The notes: generated by a model from the letters alone, not told the origin. Shown: positions 53,493 through 63,346, numbered from the stretch's first letter. The stretch: DNA of 64,000 bases from Rehaibacterium terrae (GCF_014202935.1 NZ_JACHHX010000013.1:1-64000); one strand, 5' to 3'. Numbers and translations: made by a program.

Positions 53493-54881
53493 ATGAGACG
53501 ATCCTGTCGGATGTTCGCATTGGCGCTGCTGATGGCCCTGCTGCCGGCATGGCTGGCAGGGCAGCCTGCGGCCGGCGGCGAAGTGCTGCTGCTCGACGTC
53601 AAGGGTGGCATCGGCCCCGCCACCAGCGACTATCTGCAACGCGGGATTCGCCGGGCAGGCGAGGAGGGCGCGCGCGCCGTCGTGCTGCGCATGGACACGC
53701 CCGGCGGGCTGGATGCCGCCACGCGCGATATCAATCTCGCCATCCTCGCCTCGACCGTGCCGGTGATCGTGTATGTGGCGCCGGAAGGCGCGCGCGCGGC
53801 CAGCGCCGGCACTTACATCCTCTATGCCAGCCATCTGGCGGCGATGGCGCCGGCCACCTCGCTGGGCGCGGCCACGCCGGTATCGATCGGCGGCGGCGGA
53901 CCGCCGGTCGGCCGCGACCGCCCGGCCGAGGAACGGCAGGACGGAGAAGACCGGGAGGATGGGCCGGACCGGGGCCGGAGCGGCAAGCCGGCAGCGGGCC
54001 AGGCGATGGCGGCCAAGGTCACCAATGACGCGGTCGCCTATCTCCGCAGCCTGGCCGAACTGCGTGGCCGCAATGCCGACTTCGCCGAGGCCGCCGTGCG
54101 CGAGGCGGCCACGCTCACGGCCAGCCAGGCGCTGGAGCAGGGCGTCATCGAAATCATCGCCGCCGGCATCGACGACCTGCTCAGGCAGGCGGACGGACGG
54201 ACGGTGAAGCTGGGCGAGACCGAAACGGTACTGGCCACGGCCGATGCGCGCATCACCACTGTCGTGCCGGACTGGCGCAGCCGGCTGCTGTCGGTGATCA
54301 CCGAGCCCTCGGTGGCCTATCTGCTCCTGCTGGTCGGCCTGTACGGCCTGGTCTTCGAGGGCTACAACCCGGGTGCACTGGTGCCCGGGGTGATCGGCGC
54401 GATCAGCCTGTTGCTGGCGCTGTACGCGCTGCAGGTGCTGCCGGTGAACTACGCCGGCGTGGCGCTCATCGTGCTGGGCGTGGCGCTGATGACCGCAGAG
54501 ATGTTCATGCCGAGTTTCGGCGTGTTGGGCATAGGCGGCCTGATCGCGCTGGTCGCCGGATCGGTGATGCTGTTCGACACGGACGTGCCAGGTTTCGGTG
54601 TGCCCGGGCGCATGATCCTCGGCATCGGCGCGACCAGCGGGCTGGCGTTCCTCGGCGTGCTGTGGCTGGCGCTGCGCGCCCGCCATCGGCCGGTGGTCAC
54701 CGGAACCAACGAGCTGCTGGGCGCCACCGCCGTGGTGGTGCGCGACTTCCAGGGACGCGGCTGGGTGCATGTGCGCGGCGAGAACTGGCAGGCCGAGTGC
54801 GCGCAGCCGGTCCGTCGCGGCCAGGCGGTGCGTGTGGTCGCGGTGGACGGGCTGACGTTGCGCGTGGTTCCCATCGACTGA
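53493..54881 (+). CDS. NfeD family membrane protein with ClpP-class protease domain
   Basis: This 462-residue membrane-bound NfeD1-type protein starts with a signal peptide ([20 protein letters not shown]). It has a ClpP/SppA-like serine protease domain (about 30-225, [16 protein letters not shown], nucleophile in [10 protein letters not shown]), four to five membrane segments (about 270-395) and a C-terminal OB-fold NfeD domain ([18 protein letters not shown]). An arginine/aspartate/glutamate-rich loop at about 138-168 is inserted in the protease domain. Such proteins cleave hydrophobic segments of the neighbouring slipin in studied archaeal cases. The slipin gene starts 31 bp downstream, so an operon is near certain. 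Confidence 0.92.
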   Translation: MRRSCRMFALALLMALLPAWLAGQPAAGGEVLLLDVKGGIGPATSDYLQRGIRRAGEEGARAVVLRMDTPGGLDAATRDINLAILASTVPVIVYVAPEGARAASAGTYILYASHLAAMAPATSLGAATPVSIGGGGPPVGRDRPAEERQDGEDREDGPDRGRSGKPAAGQAMAAKVTNDAVAYLRSLAELRGRNADFAEAAVREAATLTASQALEQGVIEIIAAGIDDLLRQADGRTVKLGETETVLATADARITTVVPDWRSRLLSVITEPSVAYLLLLVGLYGLVFEGYNPGALVPGVIGAISLLLALYALQVLPVNYAGVALIVLGVALMTAEMFMPSFGVLGIGGLIALVAGSVMLFDTDVPGFGVPGRMILGIGATSGLAFLGVLWLALRARHRPVVTGTNELLGATAVVVRDFQGRGWVHVRGENWQAECAQPVRRGQAVRVVAVDGLTLRVVPID

Positions 54882-54912
54882 CACGAATGATCCTCAAACC
54901 GGGAGAATCGCC

Positions 54913-55674
54913 ATGGATTTCACGCTGTTCCTGCCTCTGATCCTCGTCGTCGTGGCGCTGTTCGCCAGCGCGGTACGGGTGCTGCGCGAGTACGAGCGCG
55001 GCGTGGTGTTCCAGCTCGGACGGTTCTGGAAGGTCAAGGGGCCCGGCCTGATCATCCTGATCCCGGTGATCCAGACCATGGAGCGCGTCGACCTGCGCAC
55101 CATCGTGATGGACGTGCCGGAACAGGACCTGATCTCGAAGGACAACGTCTCGGTGAAGGTCAACGCGGTCCTGTATTTCCGCGTGATCGACCCGCAGAAG
55201 GCGATCATCAACGTCGAACGCTATTTCGACGCCACCAGCCAGCTGGCCCAGACCACGTTGCGCTCGGTACTGGGCCAGCACGATCTCGACGAGATGCTCA
55301 GCGAGCGTGAAAAGCTCAACGACGACATCCAGCAGATCCTCGACTCGCAGACCGACGCCTGGGGCATCAAGGTCTCCAACGTCGAGATCAAGCATGTCGA
55401 CATCAACGAGACCATGGTGCGTGCCATCGCCCGCCAGGCCGAGGCCGAGCGCCAGCGCCGCGCCAAGGTCATCCATGCCGAGGGCGAGCGGCAGGCGGCG
55501 GAAATGCTGGTGGAAGCGGCCAAGCTGCTGGGTGCCGATTCCCGCGCCATCCAGCTGCGCTACCTGCAGACGCTGACCGAGATCGCCAGCGAGAAGAATT
55601 CGACGGTGATCTTCCCGCTGCCGATGGACCTGGTGAGGCCGTTCCTCGACCTGGCCGAGAAGAACAAGGCCTGA
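54913..55674 (+). CDS. slipin (stomatin/prohibitin-like SPFH protein)
   Basis: This 253-residue inner-membrane scaffold has an N-terminal membrane anchor (about 5-22), an SPFH domain ([21 protein letters not shown] split by loops, [29 protein letters not shown]) and a C-terminal alanine/glutamate-rich coiled coil ([19 protein letters not shown]). It ends with a hydrophobic stretch [11 protein letters not shown], the kind of site cut by NfeD-type proteases. It forms a two-gene unit with the NfeD protein just upstream and probably organises membrane microdomains. GGGAGAATC serves as the ribosome site. A terminator follows. Confidence 0.94.
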   Translation: MDFTLFLPLILVVVALFASAVRVLREYERGVVFQLGRFWKVKGPGLIILIPVIQTMERVDLRTIVMDVPEQDLISKDNVSVKVNAVLYFRVIDPQKAIINVERYFDATSQLAQTTLRSVLGQHDLDEMLSEREKLNDDIQQILDSQTDAWGIKVSNVEIKHVDINETMVRAIARQAEAERQRRAKVIHAEGERQAAEMLVEAAKLLGADSRAIQLRYLQTLTEIASEKNSTVIFPLPMDLVRPFLDLAEKNKA

Positions 55675-55704
55675 CGCGCCTGCATCAGGGCCGCGAGAAG
55701 CGAG

Positions 55705-55725
55705 GGCCGGGCGCGATGCCCGGCC
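55705..55725 (+). terminator. rho-independent terminator after the nfeD-slipin operon
   Basis: Eight-base GC arms (55705-55712, 55718-55725) with a 5-nt loop are followed by a T-containing stretch. They lie 30 bp beyond the slipin stop and may also serve the convergent gene. Confidence 0.6.
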
Positions 55726-55754
55726 TTCGTCGTTCCGGCGATCCCCGGCGCGGC

Positions 55755-56957
55755 TCAGCCGCCGGCCGGCGCCAGCCGCAGGATACGGCCCTCGGGGTGG
55801 TCGGTGAGCAGGTAGAGAGCGCCGTCCGGACCGACCCGCACGTCGCGGATGCGCTCCCTCAGATCGCCGAGCAGGCGTTCCTCGTGGACGATCGCATCGC
55901 CGTCGAGTTGCAGGCGGATCAGCTCGCGGGTCGCCAGGGCACCGATGAACAGGCTGCGCTGCCAGCCCGGCACGCGCGCGTGGTCGTAGAAGGCCATGCC
56001 GCTGACGCCGGGTGACACCTCCCAGACGTGGTGCGGCGGCTCCATGCCTTCCTTCTCCCTGCCGACCGCCTCGGGAATCGGCGTGCCGTCGTAGTTGATC
56101 CCGTGGGTCACGATCGGCCAGCCATAGTTGCGGCCGGGCTGCGGGATGTTGATCTCATCGCCACCGCGCGGGCCGTGCTCGTGCGTCCACAGCGCCCCGG
56201 TCCAGGGGTTGAGCGCCGCGCCCTGCTGGTTGCGGTGGCCGTACGACCAGGTCTGCGGCTGGGCATCGTCACGGCCGACGAAGGGGTTGTCCGCGGGCAC
56301 GCGGCCGTCGGGAAACACGCGCGCGACGGTGCCCATGTGGCTGCTCGGATCCTGTGCGGTCGGTCGGACACCGCGATCGCCCATGGTGATGAACAGGTGG
56401 CCGTCGCGGTCGAACACCAGCCGCGAGCCGAAGTGGTGGCGGGTTTCCAGCTTGGGTTCCTGGCGGAAGATCACCTCGACGTCGACCAGCGCCTCGCCCT
56501 GCAGGCGGCCGCGGGCGACGGCGGTGCCGGCCAGCGCGCCTTCGCCCGGTTCGGCGTAGCTCAGGTAAACCAGGCCGTCGTTGCCGAAGTCGGGCGACAG
56601 CGCCACGTCGAGCAGGCCGCCCTGGCCCTCGGCCACCACCGCCGGCACGCCGGCGAGCGGCGCCGACAGCGTGCCGTCGGCGGTGGCGATGCGGAGCTGG
56701 CCGATGCGCTCGGTGACCAGCATGCGGCCGTCGGGCAGGAAGGCCAGCCCCCAGGGGAAGGCCAGGCCGGTGACCACCGTCGTCAGTTCCAGCTCGCCGA
56801 TTTCGCTGGAAACCGCGAGCGCGGCCGGCCGCGCGGACTCGTCCACCGCGCTGGCGGTGGGCGTGGCGGCAGCGCCGTCGGCGGTGGATTCCTGCGTTCC
56901 GCAGGCCGTGAGCGACAGGGCCATGGCGAGGGTGAGAACGAGCGGCGTGCGGGTCAT
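55755..56957 (-). CDS. PQQ-dependent sugar dehydrogenase-like lipoprotein (Asd/Gdh-B type)
   Basis: This 400-residue six-bladed beta-propeller of the soluble glucose/sorbosone dehydrogenase family usually oxidises aldose sugars with PQQ. The lipoprotein signal has lipobox SLTAC. Family motifs are GLAFPWGLAFLPDGRMLVTER, split as LAFPWGLAFLPDG and MLVTERIGQL; LLDVALSPDF, HFGSRLVFDRDGHLFITMGD in two parts, SYGHRNQQG, WTHEHGPRGGDE and NYGWP. The calcium and PQQ residues appear kept, but PQQ use is inferred. It is probably anchored in the periplasm. It lies 113 bp downstream of the epimerase gene. Confidence 0.92.
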   Translation of the reverse strand: MTRTPLVLTLAMALSLTACGTQESTADGAAATPTASAVDESARPAALAVSSEIGELELTTVVTGLAFPWGLAFLPDGRMLVTERIGQLRIATADGTLSAPLAGVPAVVAEGQGGLLDVALSPDFGNDGLVYLSYAEPGEGALAGTAVARGRLQGEALVDVEVIFRQEPKLETRHHFGSRLVFDRDGHLFITMGDRGVRPTAQDPSSHMGTVARVFPDGRVPADNPFVGRDDAQPQTWSYGHRNQQGAALNPWTGALWTHEHGPRGGDEINIPQPGRNYGWPIVTHGINYDGTPIPEAVGREKEGMEPPHHVWEVSPGVSGMAFYDHARVPGWQRSLFIGALATRELIRLQLDGDAIVHEERLLGDLRERIRDVRVGPDGALYLLTDHPEGRILRLAPAGG

Positions 56958-57070
56958 GGTCTTCTCCGGATGGCTTTGCGATGTGGGGGGATTCTCGCAT
57001 CGGCGCCATTCAAGCGGCGTGGATGCGAGGCGATGGCGCCCGTCATGGACCGGCCCCGGCCCTTGGGCCG

Positions 57071-58222
57071 TCAGCCTTGCCGCTGCGCCCGCCAGGCCTT
57101 GAGCACCTCGGCCTCGCGTTCGGGCTCGATGCCGGCGCGCAACTGCGCCTGCCGCTCGGCCGGCAGGGTGGCGAACCACTCGAGCGTGTCGGCGGCCGTG
57201 GTCGCCAACGGCCGGAAGCTCAGCCCGGCGGCGATGGCACGGTCGTTGCGATGGCGGGCGAAGCCGGCGGTCTCGCCGCTGCCCGGCACCCAGGCCGGCA
57301 TGTCGCCCCACGGCGAGACATCGTGTTCGCGCAGGAACTCCACCGGCACCCAGTGCAGGCGCGCACCGGCCGTGGTGACGGCCTGGATGCCGTGCAGCAT
57401 CGCCGCCATGCTCATCGCGTAGTTCGGGCCCATCGCGTTGAACTTGCCGAGCGTACGCGATTCGGCCACGCGGATGGTCCACTCGGCCAGATCGCGGGCG
57501 TCGATGATCTGGGTCGGGTCGCTGCCGTCGCCCGGAGCGAGCACGTCGCCGCCGCGGGCGATGCGCAGCGGCCAGTAGCTGAAGCGGTCGGTCTCGTCGC
57601 CCGGGCCGACGATCAGGCCGGGGCGGATGATGGTGGTGATGCCGGGGAACCATTTTTCGGCCTCGGCCTCGCAGGCGGCCTTCATCGGGCCGTACAGCGC
57701 CATGTTCGCGCGCAGCGTCTCGCGGGTTTCCTTCATGATGTCCGCGCCGGTGTACCGCGCGAGCGGGGCGTCCTCGTCCTGGCCCGGCGTGGCGCTGTCC
57801 GCGTACACCGACAGCGTCGAGATGAAAATGTAGTGGCCGACCTTGCCCTGCAGCACCTCGCCGACATCGCGCACCCAATGCGGCACGCTGGTCGGGTTGT
57901 CGATGCACACGTCCCATTCGCGGCCGGCGAGCGCGGCGAGGTCGCCGGTCTCGCGGTCGCCGGTGAGTTCCTCGACCCCGGCCGGCCAGTCCTGCGGGCG
58001 GCGGCCACGATTGAACAGCGTGATCCTGTGGCCGCGCGCCAGCGCGTAGCGCACCTGGTGCGGGCCGGTGAAACCGGTGCCGCCGAGGATCAGGATGCGC
58101 AGCGGTTTTGCGGCGCGTGCGACCGGTACGTCGGCGGCGGACAGCAGGCCGGATTTAGCGACCAGGCCGACGGCGCCGGCCAGCGCGCCGAGCTTGAGCA
58201 TGTCTCTACGGGTGGTGGACAT
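57071..58222 (-). CDS. Tat-exported NAD-dependent epimerase/dehydratase family protein
   Basis: This 383-residue SDR-extended protein has a twin-arginine signal (TTRRDMLKLGALAGAVGLV), unusual because most such enzymes are cytosolic. The Rossmann motif is LILGGTGFTGPH, close to GxxGxxG. The segment FISTLSVYAD carries the Ser region, and YGPMKAACE carries the YxxxK catalytic pair. Later RPGLIVGPGDETDRF and DARDLAEW match the isoflavone-reductase/epimerase group. The NAD cofactor would have to be loaded before export. The substrate is unknown. It lies 10 bp downstream of the MFS gene stop, so the two genes are co-transcribed. Confidence 0.88.
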   Translation of the reverse strand: MSTTRRDMLKLGALAGAVGLVAKSGLLSAADVPVARAAKPLRILILGGTGFTGPHQVRYALARGHRITLFNRGRRPQDWPAGVEELTGDRETGDLAALAGREWDVCIDNPTSVPHWVRDVGEVLQGKVGHYIFISTLSVYADSATPGQDEDAPLARYTGADIMKETRETLRANMALYGPMKAACEAEAEKWFPGITTIIRPGLIVGPGDETDRFSYWPLRIARGGDVLAPGDGSDPTQIIDARDLAEWTIRVAESRTLGKFNAMGPNYAMSMAAMLHGIQAVTTAGARLHWVPVEFLREHDVSPWGDMPAWVPGSGETAGFARHRNDRAIAAGLSFRPLATTAADTLEWFATLPAERQAQLRAGIEPEREAEVLKAWRAQRQG

Positions 58223-58232
58223 CGAAGCTTCC

Positions 58233-59588
58233 TCAGGAAGGCGATGCAGCGGTGGAGGGGGTGGTTCGCACGCTGGCCGCGCTGTCGTCGGCGGTTTTCT
58301 GCAGGGTCGCCTGGCGCCTGCCCAGCCACAGGGCGAGCAGCAGCCAGACGGCGGAGAGCGGGGCGGCGGCCCAGGCCAGGCCGGCGATGCCGAGGCCGAG
58401 CGCGCCGATCGCCGCGCTCGACCAGGCACCGATCTGGTCGCCGGCACGGTAGACGAACACGTCGATGAAGTTCTTGGCCTTGTATTTGTCCTCGCGCGAG
58501 AGCGGCACGTAGAGCATCTCGCGGGCCGGCCGGGCAAGGGCGAAGTTGGCGGTGCGGCGCGCCACCTGGAACACCAGCACGCCGAACACCACCGGCGCCA
58601 GGCCGAGCGCAGTGAAACCGACGATCGACACCAGCGGAAGCAATGCCAGCGTCCAGCCCACGCCGAGGCGGCGCACGATGTGCGCGGCCAGGCCGAGCTG
58701 GATGAACAGCGTCAGCGCGTTCACCAGCATGTCGACCTGGGCGAAGTAGGCGACCCGGCTTTCGCGGTCGGCGAATGCCCCGGCGACGATCTCGGCCTGC
58801 AGGAAGTACAGGAAGGTCGAGCCCAGCGTGTAAAGCAGCATGTAGCCGCACACGCCGAGCAGGTAGGGCGACTTGAGTACGCTCGTGTAGCCGGCGGTGA
58901 GCTTGCCGCCGATCACTTCGCTGTCGGCCTTCGCCTGCTCGCTGGAGGCGGTGGCGACGCGTCGGCTCAGCGCATACATGCAGCGCAGGCCGGCTTCGAG
59001 CAGCGCGATCGACACCAGCAGCAGCGCGGCGGTGCCCAGCAGATCGACCAGGCCGCGGGTGATGGCGCCGCCGACCAGGCCACCCACGGTGCCGCCGGCG
59101 GCGATCATCGCGAACAGCCGCTTGGCCTGATCGCCGCGGAAGCAGTCGGCCATCACCGCCCAGAACAGCGAGACCACGAACAGATTGAACACGCTGACCC
59201 AGATGAAGAAACCGCGCCCGACCCAGACCTGGGCTTCCTCCGACAGCCCGGTCAGCGCCGCCCAGAAGCCGAGCAGGCACAGCATCAGCACCCGGTAGGC
59301 CCAGGCGACGAAGCGCCTGCGCGGCAGCTTTGCCACCAGCGCCGAGAACAGCGGGGTGACCAGCAGCGTCGCCAGCAGCGTGCCGGTGAACAGCCAGGGC
59401 AGGTTGTCCACGCCGCCGGCCACACCCAGCGCGTCACGGATCGGACGCAGGATGTAGTAGCTGGCGAAGACGAAGAAGAAGTAGGCGAAGGCCAGCGCCA
59501 GCGGCGCGCGCTCCTCGCGGCGCACCTGCAGGAACTGGCGCCACAGGCTGGGAGGCGCGTCGTGCGGCGAGGCGTTGGAACGGCTCAT
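58233..59588 (-). CDS. MFS-type transporter, NTP/NDP-exchange-like
   Basis: This 451-residue inner-membrane protein has about 12 hydrophobic segments. The early FAYFFFVFASYYILRPIRDALG and the later WAVMADCFRGDQAKRLFAMIAAGGTVGGL regions match the MFS subgroup annotated as NTP/NDP exchange-like or TlcC-related in free-living bacteria, where the true substrate is unknown. A charged loop with SREDKYKAKNFIDVFVYRAGD is also characteristic. A nucleotide substrate should not be assumed. Its stop is 10 bp before the epimerase start, an operon arrangement. Confidence 0.88.
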   Translation of the reverse strand: MSRSNASPHDAPPSLWRQFLQVRREERAPLALAFAYFFFVFASYYILRPIRDALGVAGGVDNLPWLFTGTLLATLLVTPLFSALVAKLPRRRFVAWAYRVLMLCLLGFWAALTGLSEEAQVWVGRGFFIWVSVFNLFVVSLFWAVMADCFRGDQAKRLFAMIAAGGTVGGLVGGAITRGLVDLLGTAALLLVSIALLEAGLRCMYALSRRVATASSEQAKADSEVIGGKLTAGYTSVLKSPYLLGVCGYMLLYTLGSTFLYFLQAEIVAGAFADRESRVAYFAQVDMLVNALTLFIQLGLAAHIVRRLGVGWTLALLPLVSIVGFTALGLAPVVFGVLVFQVARRTANFALARPAREMLYVPLSREDKYKAKNFIDVFVYRAGDQIGAWSSAAIGALGLGIAGLAWAAAPLSAVWLLLALWLGRRQATLQKTADDSAASVRTTPSTAASPS

Positions 59589-60149
59589 GGGCGGTCCTTG
59601 GCGGATCAGGAGAGTCTGTCAGGGAGCGCGGGTGCTGGCACAGGCTGAAAGTCAGGGGTTGGTCGCGGTACGGACAATGCGCTCTGCCGTTCGGATCGTG
59701 CGACCGGAGGTGGCATCGGCTTCCTGCCGGCGAGACTCGGGCGATCGCAGCCGCCGCGCACGAGGACATCCATGCCATCCGGTCCCGACCCGACCGACCC
59801 GCATCCGATGCCAGGTTTCCCGCAGGTCCGCGGATCGAGACCGGCGAGTACACCTCACGGCGATCCCGAGGGCGCGGAAAACTTCGAGTGCAACGTGTGC
59901 TGCCTGTTTCCCTTCGTCGGCGACAGGCTGGTGATCGGCCGCTTCTGCGCCATCGCGCGCGGCGCGCCTGGCGGCGCTGCGGGCGGCCACAGAGGCGGGA
60001 AACGGGTGAAGAGAAGTGAGGGGAGGGAGAAGACCGGGTTTCGACGTGCCGACGCTTTCCCTCGTTTCTCACTCCCCATCACTCACTCCTCCGCGCTCCC
60101 GGTCGCGGTTCACGCTGCTCCTGAGGGGGCGCGATGCGCTGTCGCGGCT
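59589..60149. other. intergenic region without a supported gene
   Basis: These 561 bp lie between the MFS gene start and the DMT gene stop, on the same strand. Short frames on both strands have no family features. An AT-richer, purine-biased stretch lies at about 60000-60115, but I see no clear hairpin or repeat partner in the window. The MFS promoter should lie near 59600-59700. Confidence 0.45.
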
Positions 60150-61016
60150 TCATCGCTGCGGCGCACTTCCGAAAACCGCCAGCGCGATGCCGCCGAGGAT
60201 GACGCCGCCGGCGGCGATCAGGCGTGGAGTGAGCGGTTCGCCGAGCAGGGCGACGCCGGCGACGGCGGTCAGCACCGGCACGGCGAGCTGCACGCTGGCG
60301 GCACGCGTGGCGGTGAGCGAGGGCAGGGCGGCGTACCAGACGATGTAGCCCAACCCGGAGGCCAGCGCACCGGACAACGTCGCCAGCAGCAACCCCTGCG
60401 GACTGATCGAAACATGCGGCAGCGCCAGCAGGCTGGCCGCCAGCGCAAACGGCACCGCGCGGACGAAGTTGCGCGCGGTGGTCAAGGCCGGGTTTTCCGC
60501 GCCGCGACCGAGCAGCGAATACACGCCCCAGGCGATGCCGGCGATCGCCATCAGCGCGGCGCCGGATGGCGAAGGCGCGGTGACGCCGGGGGCCACCAGC
60601 CACGCCAGTCCGGCGAAGGCGAGCAGCAGTCCCGTCCATTGCCGAGGCGACGGCCGCTCGCCGCCGCGCAGTCCGGCCAGCAGCATGGTGAGTTGCACGC
60701 AGCCGAACAGGATCAGCGCGCCGGTGCCGGCGCTCAGGCTCAGGTAGGCGAGCGAGAAGGCGATGGCGTAGGCGAACAGCATTGCCGCCGGCAACCAGCG
60801 TCGGCCCGGGCGCGGCGGCGGGCGCTCGCCGCCGAGCCAGCCCAGCAGCAGCCACAGGGACAACGCGCCGGTCAGCAGGCGCACGCTGGTGAAGCTGACG
60901 GCGTCGATGCGCGGATCGGCCAGCGCCCAGCGGCACAGCAGCGAGTTGGCCGCGAAGGCGCACAGGGCGAGCGCGGTCAGGGCGAGCACGCGGATCGGCG
61001 GGAGGCTGGCGGTCAT
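60150..61016 (-). CDS. DMT family transporter (EamA)
   Basis: This 288-residue inner-membrane protein has ten predicted hydrophobic segments and two EamA repeats. The first repeat begins ALALCAFAANSLLCRWAL and contains the DMT pattern FAYAIAFSLAYLSLSAGTGAL. The second contains GIAWGVYSLLGRG and the closing AVPVLTAVAGVALLGEPLTP, a very typical EamA end. It is probably a metabolite or amino-acid exporter, of unknown substrate. The start at 61016 (MTASLPP) precedes the first membrane segment; the longer frame is rejected. It is divergent from the S10 peptidase. Confidence 0.92.
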   Translation of the reverse strand: MTASLPPIRVLALTALALCAFAANSLLCRWALADPRIDAVSFTSVRLLTGALSLWLLLGWLGGERPPPRPGRRWLPAAMLFAYAIAFSLAYLSLSAGTGALILFGCVQLTMLLAGLRGGERPSPRQWTGLLLAFAGLAWLVAPGVTAPSPSGAALMAIAGIAWGVYSLLGRGAENPALTTARNFVRAVPFALAASLLALPHVSISPQGLLLATLSGALASGLGYIVWYAALPSLTATRAASVQLAVPVLTAVAGVALLGEPLTPRLIAAGGVILGGIALAVFGSAPQR

Positions 61017-61178
61017 CGGGCGGTGCGCGGGTGAGCACCACAGCCTGCCGCCGTCACCGCGCCGAGGGAAGGGGCAGGACTTCCGGCAGGGGGCGACCCC
61101 GCCCGCCACTCGGGTACGCTCGACCGGTTGGCCGCTCCGCGGCCAAGCCCGTCAGCGCGCAAACATGAGGTAAGGACC

Positions 61179-62660
61179 ATGCGTCATTGGATTCTGGGGC
61201 TCGCCGCGTTCGCCATCCTCGGCGCCGCGGTGGCGGCGGACAAGCCGGCCGACAGACCGGCGGTCGAGCCGCGAAGCAGCAGCACGAAGGGAACGGTCAA
61301 CATCGGCGGCCAGCGCGTCGCCTACACTGCGACCGCGGGCACCCTCGTGCTCAAGACCGACGACGGCAAGCCGCGTGCCGAGCTGTTCTACATCGCCTAT
61401 ACCCGCGATGGCGTGGCCGACCGCAGCAAGCGGCCGGTGACCTTCACCTTCAACGGCGGCCCGGGTTCGTCCTCGGTGTGGCTGCACCTGGGCACCTTCG
61501 GCCCGCGCCGGGTCGATTTCGCCGATGCCGTGCAGCCGGCGCCGCCGCCTTACGGGTTCGTCGACAACGAGCACAGCCTGCTCGACGTGACCGATCTGGT
61601 GTTCATCGATCCGGTCGGCACCGGCTACAGCCGTCCGGCCGGCGAGGCCAAGGCCGAGGAGTTCCATGGCGTGACCGAGGACGTGCGCTCGGTAGCCGAG
61701 TTCATCCGCCGCTGGACGGTGGAGAACGGTCGCTGGAACAGCCCCAAGTACCTGGCCGGCGAGAGCTACGGCACCACCCGCGCCGCCGGCCTGGTCGACT
61801 ATCTGCAGGACGCCGAGGGCATGTTCTTCAACGGCGTGATTCTGGTGTCCTCGATCCTCAACTTCCAGACCGCGCGCTTCGACCCCGGCAACGACCTGCC
61901 GTACATCACCTTCCTGCCGACCTACGCGGCGACCGCGTGGTACCACGGCAAGATCCAGCCCAAGCCGGCGCTGGAGCCGTTCCTGGAGGAAGTGCGCCGT
62001 TTCGCCGAGACCGAGTACGCGCAGGCGCTGATGCTCGGCGCGCGCCTGCCGGCGGCGCAGGAGCAGGCGGTGGCGGCAAAGCTGGCGCGCTACATGGGCG
62101 TGAGCGAGCAGTTCGTGCGCAACGCCAACCTGCGGGTGAACATCTTCCGCTTCACCAAGGAACTGCTGCGCGACCAGCGCCGCACCGTGGGCCGTCTCGA
62201 CAGCCGCTATGTCGGTATCGACGCCGACGCCGCCGGCGAGCGTTTCGAACACGACCCGAGCTATACCGCCATCCTCGGTCCGTACACCGCGGCGCTGAAC
62301 GACTACGTCCGCCGTGAGCTCAAGTTCGAGGACGCGCGCAAGTACGAGATCCTCAGCGGCCAGGTCAACCAGCGCTGGAACTGGGGCCAGGCCAACGGCG
62401 GCAGTTTCGTCAACGTCGGCGAGAACCTGCGCCGCGCGATGAGCAGGAACCCGCACCTCAAGGTGCACGTCGCCAACGGCTATTACGATCTGGCCACGCC
62501 GTTCTTCGCCACCGAGTACACCTTCGACCACCTCGGTCTGGAGCCGGCGCTGCGCGGCAACGTCACGATGAGCTATTACGAGGCCGGACACATGATGTAC
62601 AGCCACCCCGAATCGCTGGAGAAGCTCAAGCGCGAGCTGGCGGCCTTCATCGGGCGCTGA
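61179..62660 (+). CDS. S10 family serine carboxypeptidase-like peptidase (secreted)
   Basis: This 493-residue exported serine peptidase has a signal peptide (MRHWILGLAAFAILGAAVAA) and an alpha/beta hydrolase fold of family S10. Catalytic residues are Ser196 in GESYGTTRA, Asp437 in NGYYDLATPF and His471 in YEAGHMMY. FTFNGGPGSSSVWLHLG (about 89-105) is the family's hallmark oxyanion region. S10 enzymes remove C-terminal residues, often at acid pH. The start at 61179 has TAAGGA upstream and begins the signal peptide. It seems monocistronic and is followed by repeat copy 3. Confidence 0.94.
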   Translation: MRHWILGLAAFAILGAAVAADKPADRPAVEPRSSSTKGTVNIGGQRVAYTATAGTLVLKTDDGKPRAELFYIAYTRDGVADRSKRPVTFTFNGGPGSSSVWLHLGTFGPRRVDFADAVQPAPPPYGFVDNEHSLLDVTDLVFIDPVGTGYSRPAGEAKAEEFHGVTEDVRSVAEFIRRWTVENGRWNSPKYLAGESYGTTRAAGLVDYLQDAEGMFFNGVILVSSILNFQTARFDPGNDLPYITFLPTYAATAWYHGKIQPKPALEPFLEEVRRFAETEYAQALMLGARLPAAQEQAVAAKLARYMGVSEQFVRNANLRVNIFRFTKELLRDQRRTVGRLDSRYVGIDADAAGERFEHDPSYTAILGPYTAALNDYVRRELKFEDARKYEILSGQVNQRWNWGQANGGSFVNVGENLRRAMSRNPHLKVHVANGYYDLATPFFATEYTFDHLGLEPALRGNVTMSYYEAGHMMYSHPESLEKLKRELAAFIGR

Positions 62661-62710
62661 GGCCGCCGCCGCTCCGGGCCGGTCGTCGCCGGCCCTGAGC
62701 TGAAGGAAGG

Positions 62711-62895
62711 TCTGAACAAGTCCATCCTGGACTTGTTCGGCCGCTGCGCGGCTACGAGCCCTGCGGGCTTCAGACTCGCCGAGTCCGGCGCATGTCCGGA
62801 CTCGGCTCCGCCGGATCAAGCACTTGCGCGCTTGATCCGCGGGCGCGCCATCCTTGGCGCGCGGAACCTCTGAACTTGTTCAGAGGTTCCTGAAC
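62711..62895. repeat. composite multi-hairpin intergenic repeat, copy 3 (inverted)
   Basis: A chain of perfect hairpins: 62714-62738 (11-bp arms), 62781-62803 (gagtccgg arms, 7-nt loop), 62813-62838 (ggatcaag arms), 62843-62862 (loop tcct) and 62863-62890 (12-bp arms). Module order and loop bases are the reverse complement of copies 1 and 2. Confidence 0.85.
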
Positions 62896-62911
62896 GGCAG
62901 GAATCACCGCA

Positions 62912-62941
62912 TTGGCTTTTGCCGGAAAATCCGCGTACCAT
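62912..62941 (+). promoter_or_regulatory. candidate promoter of the first cold-shock gene
   Basis: TTGGCT (62912-62917) and TACCAT (62936-62941) are 18 bases apart. The predicted leader is about 165 bases, a length usual for cold-shock mRNAs. Confidence 0.4.
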
Positions 62942-62942
62942 G

Positions 62943-63010
62943 CGCGCACTGTGTTTGCGGGGTCACTGTGAACCGTGGCCCGATGCGGAAGATCCAAACG
63001 ATCGGCTTCA
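62943..63010 (+). promoter_or_regulatory. conserved cold-shock leader element, copy 1
   Basis: About 65 bases around ggtcactgtgaaccgtggc and the following cgatgcgg block recur with few changes at 63455-63518, upstream of the second csp gene. Position within the predicted 5' untranslated region suggests an RNA element that controls expression with temperature. Confidence 0.6.
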
Positions 63011-63111
63011 TCGCGTTTCATTCGCTGTCTTTCTCCTTGCATACCCAGTACCGGCGACGCCATGAGGCGCGTCGGGTTTTCTTTCACATTTCTGGTTTCA
63101 AGGAGTTAGCC

Positions 63112-63321
63112 ATGTCCGATCGTCAGACCGGCACCGTCAAGTGGTTCAACGACGCCAAGGGCTTCGGCTTCATCAGCCGCGCCGAGGGCGAGGACCTGTT
63201 CGTCCACTTCCGCGCCATCCAGGGCACCGGCTTCAAGTCGCTGCAGGAAGGCCAGAAGGTCAGCTTCACCGTCACCCAGGGCCCGAAGGGCCTGCAGGCC
63301 GACCAGGTGCAGCCGCTGTAA
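63112..63321 (+). CDS. cold-shock protein (CspA family)
   Basis: This 69-residue single cold-shock domain binds single-stranded RNA and DNA and melts secondary structure at low temperature. RNP1 is KGFGFIS (16-22) and RNP2 is LFVHF (29-33). The whole OB fold is covered: [36 protein letters not shown] lies seven bases before the ATG. It differs from the second copy at only 11 of 69 positions, and both share the leader element, so the pair arose by a recent duplication that included regulatory DNA. A terminator separates them. Confidence 0.97.
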   Translation: MSDRQTGTVKWFNDAKGFGFISRAEGEDLFVHFRAIQGTGFKSLQEGQKVSFTVTQGPKGLQADQVQPL

Positions 63322-63346
63322 GGCGAGCCGTCCAGGTGTTGCCCGA

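Noticed and set aside
58233-59588. Assignment of the MFS protein as an ATP/ADP translocase
   Set aside because: Free-living bacteria carry related MFS proteins with no shown nucleotide exchange, so only the subgroup name was kept.
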